From positions 434,001 through 498,000 of the forward strand of contig NZ_JAINUY010000003.1 in the NCBI RefSeq assembly GCF_020026915.1: a stretch of DNA of 64,000 nucleotides. Reading direction: 5' to 3'. Below, one piece after another: positions 17,331 to 27,700 of this stretch; position 1 is the first letter of the stretch, and each line of letters opens with the position of its first letter. The translations under genes were made by a program, and so were the position numbers. The notes beneath the pieces were generated by a model. The model did not search any database. It was not told the origin of the DNA and was given only the letters and a program-made list of their open reading frames with translations. Source of the stretch: Flavobacterium potami. Lineage in GTDB: Bacteria; Bacteroidota; Bacteroidia; Flavobacteriales; Flavobacteriaceae.

Positions 17331-17837
17331 TTAATAAATAATTAAAACAGGGAGATTATAACGTTTAAACTGGCTAAAAATATTTATAAATTCTTTGTCA
17401 TTTACAGGCTTTGTCCAACCTGATTCTCTATTTTGCAAACCTATTGAATTTGTATCCAGCACTATTTCACTTTCGAATATTAATTTATTTTCTGAGTAAA
17501 CATATATTTTACTTTCTATTGTTGACACGTCTGAACCTGTACATTTCAATTCAGAATTAAACAAATCAAATATTACTTGTTTGTCTTCACATTTTAGTAC
17601 TTTCCATTTTGGAATGTCAATATTTAAGTTATTCAATTCTTCATTTTCTAAAACTAAATAAATATTATATTGTCCCGTTTTATCCGTTTTTATGTAATCT
17701 TTTAATTTAAAAACCGAGCCCTTTTTTAAGTTAAAAGAACCAAAGGTTTCATAACTTTTTAATTGAATTACAAATGGTTTATAAAAACAATATAAAACCA
17801 ACACTATAATCAAGGTTGTAAATATCCTCTTAATCAT
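17331..17837 (-). CDS. membrane-anchored protein of unknown function
   Basis: One N-terminal hydrophobic span (residues 5-20) anchors a 145-residue domain that looks mostly beta-stranded, with two cysteines (CEDKQV at about 83 and KCTGSD at about 98). I recognise no family. It is the first gene of a two-gene unit that ends at 16983 and is coupled to the membrane protein by the shared TAA-ATG junction. The REP-like repeat at 17875-18019 lies just upstream and may interrupt its native promoter region. It could be an orphan immunity gene left by past toxin-tip exchange. Confidence 0.55.
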   Translation of the reverse strand: MIKRIFTTLIIVLVLYCFYKPFVIQLKSYETFGSFNLKKGSVFKLKDYIKTDKTGQYNIYLVLENEELNNLNIDIPKWKVLKCEDKQVIFDLFNSELKCTGSDVSTIESKIYVYSENKLIFESEIVLDTNSIGLQNRESGWTKPVNDKEFINIFSQFKRYNLPVLIIY

Positions 17838-17874
17838 CTTTTTTATCTCCGATTTTTAAACAATAGAAAGTTAT

Positions 17875-18019
17875 CCGTTAGCGCAGATTTGCAATCTGTG
17901 TCCGTAAAGTTGAATAAATGCACCCGTTGAAGATTTTAAGGTAAGTACAACAAGACAACATCTTTCATTCGTTTCCGACTCCTTTAAAGGCACAAGCGAG
18001 ACGCTCGCGCTAGCGGGGG
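17875..18019. repeat. REP-like intergenic repeat, long copy
   Basis: Positions 17875-17961 match 18172-18257 with about five differences. The copy holds two hairpins: GC-rich CAGATT-TGC-AATCTG near its left end and the CTCGC/GCGAG-type palindrome at 18000-18019, which also appears at window position 1. The order of the two hairpins suggests one composite element of about 145 bp. Confidence 0.8.
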
Positions 18020-18026
18020 AAAAGTT

Positions 18027-18171
18027 CTAATTTTTAAATAGATTTCTATATATTAAACAATCTTTTTTTAAATAAATTACTCTAGCAGAATCAAAATTTG
18101 TATAACAATATTTATCGCATTTAAAATCAAATTTTGCTATACCTATTAATTTATTTTCTTGATAAAAAAAC
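18027..18171 (-). pseudogene. C-terminal remnant of a gene broken by repeats
   Basis: An open frame of about 47 codons ends at 18027 and encodes a Lys/Asp/Tyr/Phe-rich segment (FKCDKYCYTNFDSARVIYL is typical). Its 5' side runs into the repeat copy at 18172-18257 with no native start codon, and the other long repeat copy begins eight bases past its stop. The most likely reading is the tail of a former gene, possibly another immunity gene, cut off when the repeats arrived. It is too short to assign a family. Confidence 0.45.
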
Positions 18172-18257
18172 CCGTTAGCGCAGATTTGCAATCTGTGCCC
18201 GTAAAGTTGAATAAATGCAACCGCTGAAGATTTCAGGTAAGTACAACAAGACAACAT
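18172..18257. repeat. REP-like intergenic repeat, short copy
   Basis: This 86-bp copy matches 17875-17961 at about 94%. It includes the CAGATT-TGC-AATCTG hairpin but lacks the second palindrome. It overlaps the 5' edge of the gene remnant at 18027-18171. The 143 bp between it and the next gene shows no feature. Confidence 0.8.
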
Positions 18258-18400
18258 TCTAATAAACAACCTAACAGTTGTCTATTTTAGTATTCAAAAC
18301 TTATATTATTATATTTTCCTTCAGCAAATTAAAGGTATTTATTAAACACCTAATTTGATACAGTACCAAATATGATAGGAACTTTAAAATATAATTCATA

Positions 18401-18700
18401 TTAACTACATATATCATTATAATATCCCCAAAATAAATAAGTGAACATAACTATGAATAAAATTGAAAAAATCAAAACAGATTTAATGCTTTTTCTTGAT
18501 TCAGATTTAATCCAAAATTTTAAAAGTAAAATTTGAATAGATATTAATATTATATATTGAATTATCAATGTTTCCATAAAAATATAAAATTGTGTTTTTA
18601 TCTCATTACAATCAATCTTAGGAGAAGTTCCTATTAATATAATTTGCATTGTAAATGCAATTAACAATAAAAGGCATGTCAAAATTATTATTTTTTTCAT
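18401..18700 (-). CDS. small polytopic membrane protein, candidate immunity protein
   Basis: This 99-residue protein has three strong hydrophobic spans (about 3-22, 43-66 and 74-93) with short loops; the first loop carries KIDCNEIK. Its ATG lies six bases past the stop codon of the giant Rhs gene, so the two are certainly cotranscribed. In polymorphic toxin systems the gene right behind the toxin tip encodes the specific immunity protein, and a membrane location would suit protection against a lipid-attacking tip. No family is recognised; the immunity role is inferred from position only. Confidence 0.65.
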   Translation of the reverse strand: MKKIIILTCLLLLIAFTMQIILIGTSPKIDCNEIKTQFYIFMETLIIQYIILISIQILLLKFWIKSESRKSIKSVLIFSILFIVMFTYLFWGYYNDICS

Positions 18701-18706
18701 ATTTAT

Positions 18707-21700
18707 TTAATTTGTTGGGTTTTCTATTGGCCTCTTTGACGAGTTAACTGGATTCATTTTCCCTTTTGGTATGTCCGAGGTAGGAGCCCAAGATGGATGA
18801 TGATGTTTCATATTTGATGAGCCAATTTCTGTTGAGCCAGGTACATTGTTTCCACCAATAAAATTACTTTCCCAGCCATCAGCTTTCATGAAATAATTCG
18901 CATCGCTATTAGGATCAGCTTTAACGTTTTTTGCTTGAAATGCATCCAAATCAAGAGTGAATTCGATTACAACATTTAATCTTTGTTTAACTTTAGATGA
19001 ATCGAGATAGTTACCATTTTTATCCTTAGCTAAGCCATTATTATACAAATCAATAGCAGCATTTTCATCTTTTACATAATCAACTATAGCTTTTGTCATT
19101 CCTCTAGAGTAAGCAGCTCCCATACTTGATGTTACCATCTTTATTGATTCAGTTATATTTCCATTTGAATCACGTTCTAAGGAATTCACTATACTTGCTG
19201 CATCTGTTCGTCCTTGCTTATATCCTGAGCTATATCTATTAAGTGGATCCATATTAAAACTAAGTCGCGACATTCCCCCTGTTTTCCCTGTCCTATCTGA
19301 GGATCCATCATAAAATCTGGCGTTAAAATCCCCAATAGCTTCTTGGGCTTTAAAAATCCAACTTTCTCCCCAATGTTTTGCTTTCCCTCCATCAGAAGCA
19401 CCTGTTCCTCTTCCCCACATTCCATTTACAAAAATCACTAATCTACCATCAGGATCTACACTATTAATTGGATTATTCAAGCAATAAGTATAACTTCCTA
19501 CATTCGGATAATTTTGTGCCAAAGGATCAACATTTAGCCATAAACTCGTTTTCATATCCAAATACCTAGCCCCGTAATAACTCAAATTCGTCTCTCGATC
19601 CAATTCCTTACCATTAAACAAGTAAGGGCTAGAAAAGGTAGAACTATGCTCCTCAAACAAAACCTCCCCAAAAGCGATATATTCCACATGCTGTGAAATA
19701 GCCCCATTTTTGGCTGTAATATACGAAGTACTTCCCAAATGATCGGGGTGAAAATAAAAAATATCATTTTCTGGCATTCCTGTTCCTGTAAAACCTTCTC
19801 CAGATTTTACCGTTTCTGGTTCAACTGGTGGTCCAAATTGTACTGGCGGTCCGGGAACATCGCCAGGCGCATTGAAAATTGGATTTCTTGGCCAGCCTGC
19901 AGGCGGTTCTTGATTTTCTTCTACAGGCTTTAATACTTCACTTGGATAAGGATCACCTGTAAATTCAGGCGTTGCGTAAATACCTTGCTGTGTTGGCGTT
20001 CCAGGAGGCACTCCTAAACTTTTCACATAGGTATCTAATGCTTTTTGTTGCTCTGCTGTAAGTTTTCCGTAATTAACGCCTCCCGCTGTTAATTTTAAAG
20101 GCTGTGCAAAGGCTCCGTTACCCAATTTACTCACAATACGTCCTGCTCCTTCAAAATAATGTTTGGTAAATTTCCCTTTGCTTATTACAAAATAAGGAGA
20201 AACATAACCTGTATAATCATCCGTATGAACAATGGTTGCCGCTGTTTCACCATTTATGGCTACATTTTGTGAATCTCCAGAACTTTTAATCACTCGTTCT
20301 CCTCCTGCATCGTAAGTATATTGGTGAATTCTTCCACCATCATTTATTCCCATTAAACGGTTTTCTTCGTCCCAAGTCATTTTTCTGAAGTTTTTCTCTT
20401 CCGTATAACTGGTTGGGTTTCCGTTGCCATCGTAACTGTATTGTCTTGGTTCTGCTTTGCCTGCCTCCACAATTTTATTTGGCGCATTCGGGTGCAGTTC
20501 GTTGTCGTAATTATAGTCTAAAACATAACCTTTCTGTTCGTTGTTTACCATATGCACCAAGTCCTTTTTGGTAATATTGTGCATTTTATTATAGCTCATA
20601 TTCAACTCGTAATTGGCTTTGGTAAACTCCCCCTGATAAGATGCTTTTGCCGATTTTAAACGGTAGAAATCATCGTATTGGTATTCATGTGAAGAGGTTC
20701 CTCCTAATGTGTTGTTTACAATTGGAGCGGTGTTTTTTATGCTCAAAACATTCCCTACCAAATCGTATCCGTACGCATTGTTCATGACTTGTCTAGAACC
20801 GCTTTGCACTTGCAACTGCTGCAATCTCCTCATGACAGGATCGTAGGTATAGTTCGTTTCTGTATTATTACCATATTTTAAATACTTGCGCTGTTCAAAT
20901 TCGTCATAACTCAATTGTTTAATGTAATCGTAGGTATGGCTTTCTTTTTTACCCTGCATACTCTGCAAGTTTCCTGCACGGTTATAGGTGTATTCTACCA
21001 CTTCTCCATCAGGATAAGTCATTTTTTGGATACGGTTCCAAGTATCGTATTCGTATTGTGAAATATAGGTTTGAATGTCTGTTGGCGTAATACGAAGCGT
21101 TCTAATTTCTTTTTCCACCTCTCCTAATTTTCCATAGAAAAACTCCTGACCACCGCTAGCATCCTGTACAAACCATAATCTGCCACGTCGAGAGGGTGTT
21201 CCATCTGCTTTTCCGTAATTATACTGTACGTTATTCTGCGGGTTTTTAGGATATTTGATACTCTCCAAACGGTTGTAATTGTATACGTATTGTATAGCGC
21301 CGCCATTAGGAACTGTATTTTTAATATCTTGTGTAATACGAGTGGTCAAATTACCTGCCAAATCATATTCCATTTTCGTTGTTCCAGCATCTGGATGCGT
21401 AAACTCAATGCGTCTTCCGAGCCAGTCGTAACTGCTTTGGGTAACGTGATCCATGGCATCGGTAACTTTGATCATTTCGCCTAATGCATTGGTATCAAAC
21501 TTCGTTGTCAAATCGTTTTGCATACTGGCTACATTTTGCCCTGTAGCATCCGTATACGTCGTATTGGTTTTGTTTAATGCATCGGTTTGTGTGGTTTTTA
21601 ATACTGGAAGACCATCATAACTTTCTAAAGTGAAAACAGTAGTATTGGTACTTCCGTCTGGCAAGGTTACTTTTATTGGGCGATTTACCTCATCATAGTC

Positions 21701-24700
21701 TGTTTTAGTTGGCGTTACAGTCGAAACTGCCGTACTGAAATTATTGTCTAAAGTCGTAGTTGTGGTTGGGTAATAACTGGTTATGGCTCTACCTAAACCA
21801 TCATAAATTACTTTCCCAGAGATGATGTGCGCTTCTTGATCGGCGCTTCCTGCTTGTGTAAACAAACTCGCCGTTTTCTTAACCTGCAAAGCTCTTCCTA
21901 ATCCGTCTGTATATGTATATGTTTCAATATCTTTGTCTAATTCGGGATCGTAATTTCTCGTTTTAGCATACGGCACTTTGGCTTCTGGGAAATACTCGTA
22001 CGCAATAGTATACGGTTTACCCGAAGCAATTTCATAAGGCGCAAGAATTGTCGCAATACGGCCTTTTGCATCTAAAGTGTAATCTGTACTTTGATCGTTA
22101 CGATCTGTTGTTTTAATTGGCACTCCAAAACGGTAATTGTATTCCATTTTGTTTTGATAACCAAAAGCATCTTTAATCTCTGTCATGTACTGATGATTTT
22201 CGGCATCATATACATATTCTAAAGTCATTCGCTGGTCTTTGTGGTTGGCAGGACCTGTAATTTTCTGCAAGTTTCCGTAGGTATCGTATGCAATATCGGT
22301 AATCGCAATTTTATCTGCTGACGCATAATTTCTTATCTGCGTAACTTCGGCAGTTGTTGTATTGATTGTTGTCGCTCTTTTTCGACGGAGACCATCTGTT
22401 GTAAATACTTCCAATTGTTTTGGAATTCCGCCATAATACGGAGTTGTACTTTCGTAATAACTAATTTTAGCAGTTACTTTATCTGCTGCAGAACCGTTTC
22501 CTAAATCTTCGTATTGAATGATATTTCCGTTCGCATCGTAGGTATTAAAAGTATTGGTTTCTAGATAATCACTTCCGCCTTCATATACTTTCTGGTTGGC
22601 ATGAATTAATCCAACGAAAATACGTTTGGCATCGCAAGAAGGTAAATTCAATTCTGAAACCGGAACACTCGCCTGTGTTGCCACATCGATAAAACTATAT
22701 TCGTTTTCAGATTCCTGACGCATTTTTCCGTTTTTATCTAAAGTATAACTGTGTTTCAAAAGATTTTTACGGAAATAATCCTGATTATAGAATTCCTGAA
22801 CCGTAGTCATAAAAACGGAATTGTCTGCCGCATCAATCTGTTCCTGAATTACTTTTCCGAAACCGTAAAATTCTCTCTCGCGACGATCGTGGTAACCGTC
22901 TTCGTATCTGAATTTAGCAATCGAATGATCGATACCGTCGCCAGTATGTCCGTCAAAAACATCAACCGATTGTAAAACCCATTTTGCAGAAGGATTTTCG
23001 TAGCTTGGTTTTAGCAATTCATAATCTACAGTATAACTGTTTCCAGCGCCATTTGTAACGCTTTTCAGTTTATTAGTTCTTTTGATGTTTGACAATTGCG
23101 CTGTTAATTGACCGTCGTCTTTAGAAACTACATAATCTAAATTTCCATCGCCATCAATATCCATAAAAGTACCTTCAGAACGGTTTGTACTCCACCCTTT
23201 GCTTCCTCCTATAGTTGGTGTAATACGCAATAACCAAATTGTAATATCAATTGAAACATTGGCATTTAGTCCGTAACTCACCCCTTTGTTCTGGTTCATT
23301 TCTGGAAATCTCGGATATACCACTGGTGTATCAAACGCGTTTCCTAAGTTCAAAGAAACCAACATTGTTCCGCCTTCATATCTAATCTTATCTGCCAGTC
23401 CGTCGCCATTAATATCCATAAAAGACTCATCACTATCAGACTGAGATCTCGCATAATTGGCACCTCCAGAAATAGATCCCTGCTTAATGCTGTATCCCAA
23501 ACCAGCACTCCAATCTGTAGAATTACCTTTGTTTATACTCGCTAAATTCCATTTTTCTGCTGGCAAAAAGCCGTAACCTGTATTTAAAAATACATCTCCA
23601 GATTCTGTTATTTTATCTGGAAGTCCATCTCCGTTAATATCACTATGAATCAACACAGAACGGTCTTCTCCTTTACCTTGTGAAGCATTTACAGAAATGC
23701 TGTTTCCTCCTTTTTCAGCTTCTTTTGAAGTGGTTTCTTTAGCCGAATCTTTCTTCACACTTGCTTTACCTATGGTAACGCTAAAAGAATTGGATGGCGA
23801 ACCATGACTGTAGCTTCCACCAAAATTAGGTCCCTCAGAACTTGTTTTAGAATGGCTGAAATTATCTCCAATGTTTACGATTTGATCTGAAACTTTCCCC
23901 ACAGGAGCTGTCAACTGCACATTTCCTCCACGAATATAATCTGGGAAACGGTCTCCATTAAAATCACTCATGGTCTGGGTCATATACGAATCTCCATCTA
24001 TAGACTTGCTATATCCCAAATTTGCTGAACCTCCTGCAGAAACTCCCGCAGAAATACTTTTACTTTTGCTTTCGCTAATCATATCCAAGGCAGAAGTGCT
24101 TCCTCCTTGCAAATTAGGAAGTGAAAAATCAGTATAATCGGCAATATCGTCTTCTCCTAATCTAGATGTTCCGATGGTTTGCCCTTTAATGTAAATGCCT
24201 TCTTCAAGACCTTCCCATTTGTATTTGGTATAAGACGGATTCAACGATACAAAATAATTATTGGCAACTTCATAGCCTTTTCCGTCATAATTTTCGGGAT
24301 CCGTATTGTTTAAATCGGGTTCAGAATTATAAGCATCTGACTGTTTTAAAAGCGTCTGATCTATCGTATTAGAAGCTAAATTTCCGTTGATCACAAATCC
24401 GCCCCATTGACGATGGTACAGACCGTAAATTCTTTCTTCAGCACTCAGAAGTCTATAGATAGCAAAATCATCAGTTGTCGCATTCCAAACAACATCATCT
24501 GTCAAATCGGCTACGTCTTTTAAATCGGTAACCTGAACTTGCACATTTAAGGCATTTGCTTTTGGATAATTATTAATAATGGTAATAGACTGCGCATTAG
24601 AAACGGTCATTTCCAATTGAATTGGCATTCCCATAACCGCATCAGGATATGTTACAGCATTATCAAAAGCATCTATAACCGCGACCATGGTTCCTGCTGT

Positions 24701-27700
24701 AATTCTGTAACGATTACGTGCCAATAATACATTGTTTTGTTTTGCCGAAATAATCACATCTCCATTGTAATCATTAATATTTCCGGGATATTGGAAAGGT
24801 GTCGCCAATACTAAATCCTGTGGCAATATACTCAGTTTTACTTTTCCACTTACTGTTGCTGTTACTCCTGGAATATTGTAATTTCCTTGTCGTTTATTGT
24901 ATAAAGTATGTGAAACTTCCATCGGAACTTCTTCTGCAACACCGCCTGGATAAGCTGGCACCGTAACAGTTGGAGCAAAAGAAATAGTTTGCCAATTGAT
25001 GTTCGTTTCGGTTTGAAGCGCCAAACTAATCTGCGTTTCGGCTTCAAATGAAGGAAGGTTTACTGACGCCAAATTAAATGATGCTACTTCATTAGCTAAA
25101 AAAGTCCTTTCAAAAACAACTACAGCTGGATTGGTCTGATCCAAATAGGTTTTTGTAATAACGAGTTTAACATGATCTGAAGTTACAGGTTTGTTTAAAA
25201 TTCCTTTTAATACAACGTTTCCAGCAGCAACAATTGTTTTTCCTGCCTGCGAACTGCTGAAAAAATCGGTATTGGCATTGTAAGAAGCCAAAGAATACCC
25301 ATTCACATCTTTTAAAGTTGCAGGAACTGCAACATCACTTTCTGTTACACTACCGTTAAGGCCTCGATCAAAATGTTTAATTTGCGAATAAGTTACAACG
25401 GGATTCCAGTTTACGGCATCAAAATTTCCATCTTTTACAGAACTTACTCTAAAGTATAGTCGTTGTCCCTTTTCTACTTCAATACCAGTATTTTGTTTGG
25501 TTTTTACAGCATAATCTTTTGCACCGATTGCCTCATTCCAAAGTAATTGATTTCCTTTTTGAAAGTATAAATGAACACCGTCTGCTTTATCATTTCCTGC
25601 ATTATTTACATATTCTGCACGCGCTTTTATGCATTCTGGAGTTGTCTCTTCAATAAGCTGATACTCGTGCGAAACAGATACAATACCTTTTACAGGCGCT
25701 TCCCACATACGCACCACATCGTGAAGCGGATTCTGCTTTTCAATTTCTTCTGCAGAAATCGTAGTAAAACCTGGAATTGTAATATCTCCTCCTCCAAAAA
25801 CTGGTGAAGGCGTTCCTGTACTATTGTTTTTAAAGGTCGGAATTCCATTTTCCAATCGGTTGTAATATACTTGTCCGTTTCGAACAAAATCTACTAAACC
25901 GTCTCCGTTAAAATCCATAAAATACGCTTTGGTCTTATTGGTTGATCTTTGTTCATCATAACCAATATTTCCATATTTCAGATTTAAATCGACACCCCAA
26001 TTGAAAGAAGTTGATTTTGAAAATCCAACGTCGCTAATATTAATTTCTTGCAGTTCGCCAAAGCCTAATTGCCCAGAACCTGCTAAATTTTTTCGGTAAT
26101 AAACGCCATTTTTGTTTTTGAAAACTTTATCTGGCAATCCGTCGCCATCTAAATCTTCCAGAGATGCAGCAGTATCAGAAGTTCCCCAGCTATTTCCTCC
26201 GTGACCTCCAACCGTAAATCCTTTCAGACTTCCTGCATTTGTTGCTAAACCAATTCCAAGACGATAGCTAACACCATTTGTTGATCCTTCAGAACTGCTT
26301 ACCAAAGAGTGCTTTCCAGAAAATAATAGATCACTGAAAGCCGGAATAGAACTGTTTTTCAAATTATCATTTGGCACGCTCCAAACCTGCTCTGGTCCAA
26401 ACGGACTGTATTTTCCTGATGCATCACGAATGTCATCAAAATAGTCTAATTTATTGGTATAAAAGAGTTTTGACTCCGAATCGTATTCTGAAATCGATTC
26501 TAATAAAGTCTTTTTAAATGCACCTTGTTTGTACTGCAATTCATAACTACGAATCATATCGTTTTTGTAACGCACTTCGATTTTACGCAACAATTGATTG
26601 TTTAATTGCTTGAATCCTAAACGTGCTGAAACTTGTACATCTAGACGATTGGCTTCTCCTAAATCGCTATTTTTTATAAAAGTGATATTGTAATTTCCTT
26701 TTTGAGAACCAGAACCTGTATAATAGACTTTTTTAAGATACAATTCTCCGTCACGCTTGTCATATTCGTATTCTACAGTATTTCCTTTTAAATCGATTTG
26801 AAGACAAAGCACCCATTGACCGATATTTCCGTTTGCATCTTGTAGAATTCCGTTTGTTGAAAGTCCAGAATCTGTTCCTCCATAATAACTCGTTACACCG
26901 CTTTTGTCTTTTACAACCCAATAATAATTTTTAGGAGACGATCCTTTACGAATAATCTGCTGAAAAGCGCCTTCTCTTCTTGGAAAAAATTGCTTGTCAG
27001 AAGTTCTGCCAATCCATTCGACTCTATGCGAATTCGGAATTAGCGCTTCTCCCGCAATACTATAACTTTCTGTTTCATTGTTTGCATCGTATCTCGGCGC
27101 TCCCCAACGAGTTTCAATATTGACAGAAGGCGCAGAAAGATCCCAACCTGTTCCTGCCCAGCTGTGTCCGCCATCACTGTCATACTGCAAGGTAAACGAT
27201 GGCTGCATTCCTCCTCTTCCACTCGGAATGGCGATAGAAAATCCTGTGCTTGCTGTTCCTCTTCCGTTTGCTGAAGGTGGAGCTATGGATTGAATTCCAA
27301 CTAACGGACTCGCCGCTTTTAAATCTTTTATGCTGGTTGGCGTGTAACCTGAAGTTTCTGGCGATTCAGGCATTTTTATAATTCCAGCAATAAAATCGGT
27401 AAAATGAGTTGTTTTGGCTTTAATTATACCTTGTTTGATGTCTAAAGAATCTTTGGAAACTTCCTGCCAAAGACGCTTGTTTTCATCAAAATAAAATACA
27501 TTAATATCTTTTTCGGTATAACCTTCTGGGATTGCTTTTTTGTTAAAAGGCAACGAAAGCGTAACTGCTTTATCGAAAATGGTTCCGTGAGGCAATAATC
27601 TAAATCCTGCGTTTCCATCGGTAACATTGACCATTGCTGCGTTTAAAGGCGCAATATCAATTTTTCTTAGTCCGCTTACCGAAACAGTTATGTTCTTTTT

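Noticed and set aside
18027..18269. 80-codon ORF taken as a complete gene
   Set aside because: Its first half is the sequence of the REP-like repeat read in one frame, so the start is not native. Only the part up to 18171 looks like true coding remnant.
21124..21306. Small ORFs in other frames inside the giant Rhs gene
   Set aside because: The repetitive gene produces many open shadow frames; none has a recognisable motif or a plausible start.
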